From positions 1-5,731 of the forward strand of contig JAAYXG010000677.1 of assembly GCA_012516015.1 (NCBI GenBank): a stretch of 5,731 nt of DNA, written 5' to 3'. The notes below the pieces were generated by a model. It was not told where the DNA came from. It did not search any database and saw nothing but the letters and a program-made list of their open reading frames with translations. The number at the start of each line of letters is the position of its first letter. The stretch's first letter is position 1. This stretch comes from Lysobacteraceae bacterium (GTDB lineage: Bacteria > Pseudomonadota > Gammaproteobacteria > Steroidobacterales > Steroidobacteraceae). Of the stretch, positions 1 to 5,730 are shown piece after piece. A program made the position numbers and the translations under genes.

Positions 1-1
1 C

Positions 2-406
2 GCCGGTGCGTAGCGGGCGCTCCCCCCAGCCGGACTCGAGCGCGGCATGTGCCGCCACGAGCTCGGGCTCGACGCCTAAGCGTTCGGCTGCGCGCCGCGC
101 CAAAGGCGCAATGGATGCGATGAACGCTTCCTGACGCGCACGATCCACCTTTTCTGTCTGGTCCTGCAGTTGCGCGCGCTGCGCATAGCCCTCGAGAGTC
201 AACGAAGTCGCCCCGGGAAGCGCCGGCCGCGCCTTGCGATCCGCGCCTTCCGCGATGAAGCTCGAGATGTCGCGGCGTAGCTCGTTGAACAGGGCGCCAA
301 AGCTGCGGTGCTCGCCCGCCCCGGATGGCATCGGCAGCGCGATCTGTGCACGCTCTCGCGCGAGCTGCGCCGACACCTGCATAGCGGCGAAGTCAGGCCG
401 GAACAT
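2..406 (-). CDS. Partial FlgJ-like flagellar glucosaminidase (GH73-type); C-terminus outside window
   Basis: The first 135 residues of a gene that continues past the left edge. Residues about 91-128 (RQEAFIASIAPLARRAAERLGVEPELVAAHAALESGWG) match the start of the muramidase/glucosaminidase domain of FlgJ, which cuts peptidoglycan so that the flagellar rod can pass. Glu124 in AALESGWG corresponds to the catalytic glutamate region of the family. The first 90 residues are polar and do not show the conserved FlgJ rod-scaffold domain (no match to the usual Gln-Phe-Glu-x-hydrophobic block). There is no signal peptide (MFRPDFAAMQVSAQLAR), so export through the flagellar secretion system is the likely route to the periplasm, as for FlgJ. 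The ATG has a GAGGA site five bases upstream, inside flgN, and overlaps flgN by 14 bases. It might be annotated as FlgJ or simply as a glucosaminidase-domain protein. Confidence 0.82.
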   Translation of the reverse strand, partial: MFRPDFAAMQVSAQLARERAQIALPMPSGAGEHRSFGALFNELRRDISSFIAEGADRKARPALPGATSLTLEGYAQRAQLQDQTEKVDRARQEAFIASIAPLARRAAERLGVEPELVAAHAALESGWGERPLRTG

Positions 407-818
407 AGGTGTCCTCTTCCGTGTGCAACACGCGCCGCATGATGTCGTATTGATCCATCAACAAACGGCAGTTGCGCATGTTGAGCGCCTTGCAATCTCG
501 CACGGCCGTCTCGAGCGCTTTCCAACACATGTCGAAAGCACCGCGCGAAGCCCCTTGCAGACGGTGCGTGACGGCCTCCATGGAGATTCGCACGCCGCGG
601 GGCGCAATGCGTGTCGCGAGTCGCTGTCGCTCCGCGCGTCGTTGCTCGAGAACGTTCGTGAGCGCAACGATCTTTGCGCCGATCTCCGCGAGCGCCTCGC
701 TACGATGCTGGAGGGCCGCCTCGAACTGCGCTTCGAGCAGCTCGCGCAGCGTCCGATAATCCTGCAAGTCCGCCCGCATGCCGGCAAAGATCCGATTGAA
801 TACTTCGCGCTGCTTCAT
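393..818 (-). CDS. flgN: Flagellar export chaperone FlgN
   Basis: 141 residues, the normal length for FlgN. FlgN is a cytoplasmic chaperone that binds the hook-filament junction proteins FlgK and FlgL and delivers them to the flagellar export gate. The protein is soluble and almost wholly helical. Residues about 17-70 (ADLQDYRTLRELLEAQFEAA, then a heptad-like stretch through NVLEQRRAERQRLATR) resemble the N-terminal FlgN helices. The C-terminal helices (about 80-130) would carry substrate binding. Its ATG overlaps the flgM TGA (ATGA), reproducing the flgM-flgN pair of many flagellar systems. The frame is open further upstream to 1154, but that part runs antiphase through flgM and is not coding. 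The 3' end overlaps the next gene by 14 bases. Sequence similarity in this family is low, so the call rests on both pattern and neighbours. Confidence 0.85.
   Translation of the reverse strand: MKQREVFNRIFAGMRADLQDYRTLRELLEAQFEAALQHRSEALAEIGAKIVALTNVLEQRRAERQRLATRIAPRGVRISMEAVTHRLQGASRGAFDMCWKALETAVRDCKALNMRNCRLLMDQYDIMRRVLHTEEDTYVPA
412..416 (-). promoter_or_regulatory. Ribosome binding site of the FlgJ-like gene
   Basis: Minus-strand GAGGA, five bases before the ATG at 406 and inside the flgN coding region. It supports this start for the glucosaminidase gene. Confidence 0.7.
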
Positions 819-1117
819 TGCCCGTCTCGCTCGCCGCTGTCGCCGGCGCGGTGGTAGGACTCGATCAATGCCGCAAGCTTGCCTGCATCGAACGGCAGCT
901 CGCCCTTCGCGAGCGCATCGCGCAGCGCTGCCACCTTCTCTTGATCGATGTCGGGGAGCTCGTTGAGCGCGGCGAGCGCAGGCTGCAGCACTGCGGACTG
1001 AAGGGCCTCGCCGCCTGGCGAGGCGGTCGCAGCGGCCGGCGCGTCTTTCTTCGCCACATCGCCGACTGGGGCTGTCGAAGGGATGCCTGCACCGGTGGTG
1101 CCTGGAACGATCTTCAT
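815..1117 (-). CDS. flgM: Anti-sigma-28 factor FlgM
   Basis: 100 residues from the preferred start, the usual FlgM size. FlgM binds FliA and blocks late flagellar transcription; it is exported through the finished hook, which frees the sigma factor. The N-terminal half (MKIVPGTTGAGIPST and an Ala/Pro stretch to about 45) looks disordered, as in known FlgM. The sigma-binding helices are in the C-terminal half. They include DIDQEKVAALRDALAKGELP (56-75) and DAGKLAALIESYHR (77-90), which match the family pattern of D-hydrophobic-x-x-x-K-V-x-x-L-R followed by a K-I-A helix. Two ATG codons are possible. The one at 1144 overlaps the motB stop as ATGA and would add MKTSSRGHR. The one at 1117 begins the typical MKI and has a GAGGA site six bases upstream, so I chose it. 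Its TGA overlaps the flgN ATG (ATGA). Confidence 0.9.
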   Translation of the reverse strand: MKIVPGTTGAGIPSTAPVGDVAKKDAPAAATASPGGEALQSAVLQPALAALNELPDIDQEKVAALRDALAKGELPFDAGKLAALIESYHRAGDSGERDGQ

Positions 1118-1123
1118 GCGATG

Positions 1124-1128
1124 TCCTC
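1124..1128 (-). promoter_or_regulatory. Ribosome binding site of flgM (supports the start at 1117)
   Basis: Minus-strand GAGGA with six bases to the ATG at 1117. The alternative ATG at 1144 has only a poorly spaced GGCGAG just ahead of it, though it could be reached by coupling to the motB stop. Confidence 0.65.
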
Positions 1129-1140
1129 GCGAACTGGTCT

Positions 1141-2193
1141 TCATGACTCGCCACCCGCCGCTGGGGTTGGATGCGTCAATTGGCTGCGCAAAGCATCGAG
1201 CGTTGCGCGATGAGAAGTGCCTTCCTGCACCGAGTATTCCTCACCGGCGTCGGGCACGCTGACCTCGACACCGTCGATCAGTGGCACGGTGCTCGCAGGC
1301 GCACCGAACATTGCACTGATCGTGCGCGCTTGGCTGCGCGTCAGAATCAGAAGCTCGATGCGCCGGTTCTCGTGTGCTCGAGGATTCTCGACGTTCAGCG
1401 GCGCGCTATCCGCTAACGCCGCGACTTGCAGGATGCTGGTCGCGGGCATGCCGCCGGCGAGGAGGTGACGGCGCGCCGTCATCGCCCGATCGCTCGCGAG
1501 CTGCCAGTTGGACATGGCGTTCGGTCCGCGGCCGGCGTATTGCAGCGCGTCCGTATGCCCCACGATCACGACTTGATTGTCGATGCGGGCGAGCAGCGGG
1601 CCGATCTGTTCGAGTAGGCGGCCGAAGCGCTGCGAGGCCGTTGCACTACCAAGCTCGAACATGCCGCGCTTCTCGGTGTCGTGCAGCATCACGCGAAGTC
1701 CATACGGGGTGATGAGCGAGCGGACGTTGCCTGTCAGACCCGCCTGTTCAGTGAGGCGCTCGAGCGCATCGGCCAGCTCGCCCATGTCGGCGCGAGTCTC
1801 GTACAGCGTCTTGGATAGACGTATGCCGCTGCCGGGCCCGGCGGGGTCGCTGTCTCCGCTCGCAAGACTGCGCTTGGCGACGCGGTCGCCGCGGCTCGGC
1901 ATCGGCTCGCGTGAGATCAAGCTGCCGCGCGGCCCACCCGAGGTCTCCATGAGGCGACCGCGGCCTTCGTCGATCAGGCTGCCTGGCGTCTTGAGCAGCT
2001 CTTGCAATCGCTCTTGCTCGCGCGCGGCAAGCAGCCATAGCACCAAGAACAGCGCCAACAACGCGAGACAGAAGTCTGCGAACGCAACCTTCCACGCGCT
2101 GCTGTGCGCTTCGTGGCCGTGCTTGCGCACGACCTTGCGAATGACGACATCGGCGTCCCTGTTGCGCCGTGCGGTGTCAAGCTTGCTGAGCAC
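1141..2193 (-). CDS. motB: Flagellar motor stator protein MotB (LafU-type)
   Basis: 350 residues from a GTG start. MotB anchors the stator to peptidoglycan and carries the ion-binding aspartate. Its basic N-terminus (RKVVRKHGHEAH) leads into one membrane segment at about 36-57 (VAFADFCLALLALFLVLWLLAA). Asp40 in AFADF corresponds to the essential Asp32 of Escherichia coli MotB. A long polar linker follows (about 60-170). The OmpA-like peptidoglycan-binding domain is about 177-286: MFELGSA, VVIVGHTDALQY, NWQLASDRAMTARRHL and ENRRIELLIL. A further tail of about 64 residues follows the domain. The frame is open upstream to an ATG at 2379, but that stretch is the motA C-terminus in another frame. 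GTG at 2193 has a GGGAG site six bases away and gives the normal N-terminus. It is translationally linked to motA by a 17-base overlap; its stop touches the upstream flgM ATG. Confidence 0.95.
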   Translation of the reverse strand: MLSKLDTARRNRDADVVIRKVVRKHGHEAHSSAWKVAFADFCLALLALFLVLWLLAAREQERLQELLKTPGSLIDEGRGRLMETSGGPRGSLISREPMPSRGDRVAKRSLASGDSDPAGPGSGIRLSKTLYETRADMGELADALERLTEQAGLTGNVRSLITPYGLRVMLHDTEKRGMFELGSATASQRFGRLLEQIGPLLARIDNQVVIVGHTDALQYAGRGPNAMSNWQLASDRAMTARRHLLAGGMPATSILQVAALADSAPLNVENPRAHENRRIELLILTRSQARTISAMFGAPASTVPLIDGVEVSVPDAGEEYSVQEGTSHRATLDALRSQLTHPTPAAGGES

Positions 2194-3127
2194 GTAAGTC
2201 TCCCGCCCGTCGCTGCGGCCGATCCGTTTTACGGCGCTGCGGTGTCTGCGGCGCCGCTTCGGCAACGCCGTTTTCGAGCTCGTTGATCCAACTTTCGAGG
2301 CGCGCGAAGCTCGGCTTGATGTTGAGCTGCACCAGGCGTCGGCCGGCGTCGATGGCAAGCAACGCGGGCTTGCCCGCAACGTGCGCCACCAACACGACCT
2401 TGACCGATTCGAGCGTCTTGCGCTCCTCGTCGACGAGCTGGCGCATCATGTTGCTGAGCGGATCGAGAATGCCGTAGCACGCGAAGATGCCGATGAACGT
2501 ACCGACCATCGCTGCTGCCACCGCAACCGCGACGTCGCCGGAGTTCGCACCTTCGGCAACCGTCCGCATCGCCATCACGATGCCGAGCACCGCAGCGAGA
2601 ATGCCGAAGCCGGGCATCGCCTCCCCGACCTTGGCGAGCGAGCGCGCAGGTTGCGAGAGCTCTTCGAACACGGACTCGATCTCCTGCTCGAGCACGCTTT
2701 CGATCTCGTGCGCGCTGATCTTGCCCATCGCCATGAGCCGAAAATTGTCGACGATGAAATGCAGCAGCTTGGGCTGGGCGAGAATGAGCGGATAGCGCTT
2801 GAACAGCTCGCTCTCGTGAGGCGCCTCCACGTGTGCATCGAGCGCCTTGAGCCCGCCCGCCGCAAGCTGCAGCAACTCGTACATCAACAAGAAGAGCTGC
2901 CGTTGGAACTCGAGTGTCGCCGTCTTGCGTTGCATGACCCCGCGAATCTGCAGCCGCATCTCGGCAAGCACGTGCCGCGGGTTGCCGAGCACAATCGCAC
3001 CGACCCCGGCGCCGATGATGATGATGAGCTCCACGGGCTGCCAAATGACGCCCAACTCCCCGCCGTGCATGGCGAAGCCGCCGAACACGGACAGGAAAAT
3101 GACGGCGAATCCGAAGAGTGACTGCAT
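2177..3127 (-). CDS. motA: Flagellar motor stator protein MotA (LafT-type)
   Basis: 316 residues. MotA forms the ring around a MotB dimer in the inner membrane and converts ion flow into torque on FliG. Four membrane segments are visible: about 2-20 (QSLFGFAVIFLSVFGGFAM), 29-49 (WQPVELIIIIGAGVGAIVLGN), 172-190 (PGFGILAAVLGIVMAMRTV) and 201-222 (VAVAAAMVGTFIGIFACYGILD). The long cytoplasmic loop between segments 2 and 3 carries HESELFKRYPLILAQPKLLHFIVDNFRL, typical of the family. Pro172 before segment 3 and Pro223 after segment 4 (LDPLSNMM) match the conserved stator prolines. The C-terminus is longer than the usual 280-295 residues, with a basic tail at about 291-316 containing seven Arg/Lys. 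The last codons overlap the motB start by 17 bases. The sequence does not settle whether protons or sodium ions drive it; known LafT proteins use protons. Confidence 0.95.
   Translation of the reverse strand: MQSLFGFAVIFLSVFGGFAMHGGELGVIWQPVELIIIIGAGVGAIVLGNPRHVLAEMRLQIRGVMQRKTATLEFQRQLFLLMYELLQLAAGGLKALDAHVEAPHESELFKRYPLILAQPKLLHFIVDNFRLMAMGKISAHEIESVLEQEIESVFEELSQPARSLAKVGEAMPGFGILAAVLGIVMAMRTVAEGANSGDVAVAVAAAMVGTFIGIFACYGILDPLSNMMRQLVDEERKTLESVKVVLVAHVAGKPALLAIDAGRRLVQLNIKPSFARLESWINELENGVAEAAPQTPQRRKTDRPQRRAGDLRAQQA
2200..2204 (-). promoter_or_regulatory. Ribosome binding site of motB
   Basis: Minus-strand GGGAG, six bases before the GTG at 2193. It sits within the last codons of motA and decides in favour of this GTG over the in-frame ATG at 2379. 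Confidence 0.75.
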
Positions 3128-3163
3128 GACTTTCTACTCTGATCCAATGACTACCGTTGCTTG
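3128..3163 (-). other. 36-base fliA-motA intergenic gap, the largest in the window
   Basis: This is the only gap longer than about 23 bases. On the minus strand it contains no hairpin that I can see and no match to a sigma-28 promoter (TAAA-type -35 with GCCGATAA-type -10). A weak purine stretch (AGAGTAGAAAG) just before the motA ATG may act as its ribosome binding site. Read-through from fliA into motA is the simplest reading. Confidence 0.5.
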
Positions 3164-3889
3164 CTAAGCGCCGCCGTCTACGAGCGCCTCGCGCATCTTC
3201 TTGAGCGCCGCCTTGTTGATCTGACAGACCCGCGCCTCCGTCAATTCGAGCACGGCCGCGATCTCCTTCAAGCTCAGGTCGAACTCGTAATAGAGCTGCA
3301 CCACGCGCTGCTCGCGCGCATCGAGTCGGTGCAGCGCGTGCTCGATGCTGCGTCGAGCAACCAGTTTCGCTTCGGGCGAGTCGTCCGAGCCGCTGCGCTG
3401 CTCGAGCTCATGTAACAAATCGTCGAAGCTTGCGAGCCCTTCGGCGTTCTGTGCGAGGAGATACTCGTGATACTCCTGCGCCGAAATGCCGAGCTGCTTC
3501 TGGATCTCTGCCTGCGTCGGTTCGCGTCCGAGCCGGCGTGTGAGCTCGCGCACGGCGTCTCGCAGTCGATGACTCTCCTGACGCACCGCGCGCGGTCGCC
3601 AATCCTGTCGCCGCAGCTCATCGAGGATCGCGCCACGCACACGTACGGCGGCATACGCGCCGAACTTGTCGTCGGGCGGCCAATAGCGACGCAAGGCATC
3701 CAGCAAACCGACGAGCCCGACTTGCTGCATGTCGTCGCGATCGAGCGCGCCGCCGGCCTGCGACAACAACTGGCGCACGATTCGCTTGACGAGCGGCACG
3801 TACGCGAGCAAATAGCGCTGCTCTTCTGCGGTATCGTGCGGCGCTCCAGCCGCATAGTCGGCCGCGCATTCTGCGGAGACGGCACTCAT
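3164..3889 (-). CDS. fliA: Flagellar sigma-28 factor FliA (RpoF; LafS-type)
   Basis: 241 residues, almost the same as enterobacterial FliA (239). This RNA polymerase sigma factor transcribes late flagellar genes (filament, chemotaxis, motor) and is held inactive by FlgM until the hook is complete. Region 2 spans about residues 26-100: LAYVPLVKRIVRQL, then DMQQVGLVGLLDALRRY, then FGAYAAVRVRGAILDELRRQDW, the core-binding and -10 recognition segment. Region 3 is about 105-155 (RRLGREPTQAEIQKQLGIS). Region 4 is about 180-236, with the helix-turn-helix LSLKEIAAVLELTEARVCQI that reads the -35 box. Region 1.1 is absent, as usual for this class. The ATG lies one base after the fliL stop with only a weak GAG site. 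Its position between fliL and motA is that of lafS in lateral clusters. Its likely partner, FlgM, is encoded three genes downstream. Confidence 0.95.
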   Translation of the reverse strand: MSAVSAECAADYAAGAPHDTAEEQRYLLAYVPLVKRIVRQLLSQAGGALDRDDMQQVGLVGLLDALRRYWPPDDKFGAYAAVRVRGAILDELRRQDWRPRAVRQESHRLRDAVRELTRRLGREPTQAEIQKQLGISAQEYHEYLLAQNAEGLASFDDLLHELEQRSGSDDSPEAKLVARRSIEHALHRLDAREQRVVQLYYEFDLSLKEIAAVLELTEARVCQINKAALKKMREALVDGGA

Positions 3890-3890
3890 G

Positions 3891-4367
3891 TCACTCGATG
3901 ATGAGCTTGCCGATCATCGCTTCCGCGAAAGGCTTGCCGCGCGGATCGCCGGCGTACGTTTGCGCGTAGGCGTCGTTGATCTGTGACGCGAGTTGCTCGA
4001 CGGTCAGATGACTGGCTGTTTCCAGCGTCAACTGCGACAAAGCCTTGACCGCCACGCTGCGTAGCAACGGCAGGTGGTCGCGGGTCGTTCGCTCGGACTC
4101 GATCGGCGTCATGAACACGAGATCGAGGGCGAGATAATGCGACACGGGTTCGCCGGCGGTGTTGCGCAGCATGACGATCACCTTGTCGAGGTTGACGTAC
4201 TTGAAGGCGCGCGTGTCGATCGGCTTGTCGGGCACGGCCTGCGCATCGGCGGCGGACTCGCGCTGCTGTTGCAGCATCCACCAGGTCGTCGCCGCCCCCG
4301 CGCTGACGCAAAACAGCCCAACGAGGGCGGATAGAATCAGGATCTTGGAGGTCTTGATCAGAATCAC
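3891..4367 (-). CDS. fliL: Flagellar basal-body/stator-associated protein FliL (LafF-type)
   Basis: 158 residues, close to the usual FliL length. FliL is a single-pass inner-membrane protein whose periplasmic domain rings the stator units and supports torque and surface motility. A short cytoplasmic start (ILIKTSK) is followed by one membrane segment at about residues 9-31 (ILILSALVGLFCVSAGAATTWWM), a polar linker, then the periplasmic domain from about 54. This has the typical pattern FKYVNLDKVIVMLRN, HYLALDLVFMT, a helix LPLLRSVAVKALSQL and a C-terminal KPFAEAMIGKLIIE. The start is a GTG whose bases overlap the fliK TGA (GTGA). No in-frame ATG precedes the membrane segment, and the Shine-Dalgarno match is weak, so coupling to fliK is likely. 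The stop is separated from the fliA ATG by one base. Immediately upstream of the sigma and stator genes it corresponds to lafF. Confidence 0.9.
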   Translation of the reverse strand: MILIKTSKILILSALVGLFCVSAGAATTWWMLQQQRESAADAQAVPDKPIDTRAFKYVNLDKVIVMLRNTAGEPVSHYLALDLVFMTPIESERTTRDHLPLLRSVAVKALSQLTLETASHLTVEQLASQINDAYAQTYAGDPRGKPFAEAMIGKLIIE

Positions 4368-5494
4368 TCACTTGCGGTATTTATGGCGAAGGACCGGTGC
4401 TCCTCGGCCTCATCGTTCAATGCGCGACCCGGTTCGTCCTGCCAAACGAGGGTCGCGCGGCGACGCTGGTGTTCGCCTTCACGCGAGGAGTCCCACACCT
4501 GAACCGAGACATCGCCGTGCTGACGCTGCACGAGATCCTGCCGCAGGGTCTCGCCGATGACTTGCAACTGCCGCGCGACCTCGCTGTTGCTTGCACGCAG
4601 GTGAACGTGTAGATGCGCACCTTCCTGGCGAATCACGATCTCGATCGTGCCCATCGAGGGCGGATCGAGCCGCACGAGCGCATGCTCGCTACGCCGAGCG
4701 ATTTGTACCTGCAGGCGCTCGCCGAGGAGCGTCTCGAGCGGTTGGCGTGCCGGAGAGTCCAGGCGATCCGAGACGCGAGTCGCCGCCGGCTCGCCGCCAA
4801 GCACCGCCAGCGTTGCCGCGGCGCTGCTAACGGATTGGGATGCGAGCTGCAGCAGCGCGTTTTCGGGGCGCGTCGATCCGGGATCGGCTGGCGCCGCTGA
4901 GGCGAGAAGCGCCGGCGGCGCATCGTGCGGCAGCGATGCTTGCAGTGCGGCCGTTGCGAGCAACGGCATCGTCGCGAGCGAAGCGGCCATGCCGCCCTGC
5001 GTGACCGTTGGAGCAATCGATTCGCGCGCTGCAATCGCTTCGCCGGAAACGAATGTCGCGGCGAACACCGGTCCGATCGGGGCTAGCGCGGGCGCCGTCT
5101 CGTGCGTCATCGCTTCGAAGACAGGTTCGGATTCGACCGCGGACGCACCGCGCACGCGAAGCGCGGTGGCATGAACGTCCGCACCGTGGGCGCTCACCTC
5201 CCTGACGTACGCACCAGCATCCAGCGCAGCATCCAATGTTTCATCGCGCGCCGGATCGAGCGCCTGCTGTGACGCATCGGCGACCGGCGCGGCGGGAGCC
5301 GCGGGGAATACGGCATCGCGCAGCATGGCGTCGAAACGCAGCATGCTCGCGGCGTCGCCGTCGACGGTCGCGGGTCCAAAGCTTGCGAGGAGAACCGGAT
5401 CGCCCGCATCGCCCGTTCGGCTCATATCGGCCGATTCTGTCGTGCGGCCGTGCACGAGTGTTTGGGGCGCAATGTTTAGCAAAGGATTCATCAT
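4364..5494 (-). CDS. fliK: Flagellar hook-length control protein FliK (LafE-type)
   Basis: 376 residues from the first of two tandem ATG codons. FliK is a secreted molecular ruler. It measures the growing hook and makes FlhB switch export from rod/hook to filament substrates. Residues 1-250 are low-complexity, rich in Ala, Pro, Asp and Ser, as expected for the poorly conserved ruler region. Residues about 258-340 form the C-terminal hook-length domain, seen as GERLQVQIARR, then VRLDPPSMGTIEIVIRQ (274-290), then a helix with EVARQLQVIGETLRQDLVQR. The LDPP-x-MG turn is the family hallmark. The tail after 340 is polar and charged. A longer open frame reaches 5620, but the start at 5494 has a strong GGAGAAGG site seven bases upstream and overlaps the preceding stop as ATGA. 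The stop overlaps the fliL start. The length is slightly below the roughly 400 residues of enterobacterial FliK. Confidence 0.93.
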   Translation of the reverse strand: MMNPLLNIAPQTLVHGRTTESADMSRTGDAGDPVLLASFGPATVDGDAASMLRFDAMLRDAVFPAAPAAPVADASQQALDPARDETLDAALDAGAYVREVSAHGADVHATALRVRGASAVESEPVFEAMTHETAPALAPIGPVFAATFVSGEAIAARESIAPTVTQGGMAASLATMPLLATAALQASLPHDAPPALLASAAPADPGSTRPENALLQLASQSVSSAAATLAVLGGEPAATRVSDRLDSPARQPLETLLGERLQVQIARRSEHALVRLDPPSMGTIEIVIRQEGAHLHVHLRASNSEVARQLQVIGETLRQDLVQRQHGDVSVQVWDSSREGEHQRRRATLVWQDEPGRALNDEAEEHRSFAINTASE

Positions 5495-5730
5495 CGCCGT
5501 GCCTTCTCCAAGTCCGCGTGTGCATCGCTCATGGCATACGCCATCCAACCGTCGCGATGCAGTCGCATCTGCAATAGCACCTCGTCGATACGTGTCGCTT
5601 CGCGCGTGCAGTGCTCCCACGCCTCACTGTGTGCGCGCCGCACGTCCTCGAGCGCGGCGCGTTCGGAGGGTGACCAGGTCCGTTGCTCCTTGCGCAGCGC
5701 ACGCGCCAGCTCGCGATCGATCGCACCGAG
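5491..5730 (-). CDS. Partial small helical flagellar protein, FliT/LafD-like chaperone (FliJ is the alternative); N-terminus outside window
   Basis: The last 79 residues of a gene whose start lies beyond the right edge. The frame opens with LGAIDRELARALRKEQ, is rich in Glu, Arg and Ala, has no membrane segment, and reads as two or three long amphipathic helices ending near GWMAYAMSDAHADLEKARR. Its TGA stop (5493-5491) overlaps the fliK ATG in an ATGA junction, so the two genes are probably translationally coupled. Two flagellar proteins commonly sit just before fliK. One is FliT/LafD, a small cytoplasmic export chaperone for the filament cap, which precedes lafE in lateral clusters. The other is FliJ, a coiled-coil export-ATPase component, which precedes fliK in fliFGHIJK operons. 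The Arg-Asp-Gly-Trp-x-Ala-Tyr stretch near the end and the lafE-type neighbours make me lean to FliT/LafD. This is inference from context and general helical character, not a firm family match. Confidence 0.6.
   Translation of the reverse strand, partial: LGAIDRELARALRKEQRTWSPSERAALEDVRRAHSEAWEHCTREATRIDEVLLQMRLHRDGWMAYAMSDAHADLEKARR
5502..5509 (-). promoter_or_regulatory. Ribosome binding site of fliK
   Basis: On the minus strand this reads GGAGAAGG, seven bases before the ATG at 5494. It fixes the fliK start at 5494 rather than at the upstream in-frame ATG at 5620. It lies inside the last codons of the preceding gene. Confidence 0.8.

Noticed and set aside
234..857. Plus-strand open frame of 207 codons opposite the FlgJ-like gene and flgN
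   Set aside because: Composition is typical of an antisense shadow, and the opposite strand carries two overlapping genes with good starts and family motifs.
819..1154. Upstream extension of the flgN frame to an ATG at 1154
   Set aside because: It would run antiphase through all of flgM, and the extra part is Arg/Ala-rich without similarity to FlgN. The ATG at 818 overlaps the flgM stop and gives a normal length.
1577..2197. Plus-strand open frame of 206 codons opposite motB
   Set aside because: A Ser/Arg-rich shadow of MotB with no domain pattern.
3015..3026. GAT/ATC trinucleotide run
   Set aside because: It encodes the four consecutive isoleucines in the second membrane segment of MotA and is too short to be treated as a repeat element.
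2381..3121. Long open frame on the plus strand opposite motA (246 codons)
   Set aside because: It is antisense to a clear MotA, is rich in His, Arg, Glu and Asp in the way expected of a G+C-rich shadow frame, and shows no recognisable domain.
5424..5431. Minus-strand GCCGATAT resembling a sigma-28 -10 box, inside fliK
   Set aside because: Eleven bases upstream there is CGGCCGCA rather than a TAAAGTTT-like -35, so it is probably coincidental coding sequence.
5495..5620. Upstream extension of fliK to an ATG at 5620
   Set aside because: It overlaps the preceding gene in another frame; the start at 5494 has a strong, well spaced ribosome site and an ATGA junction.
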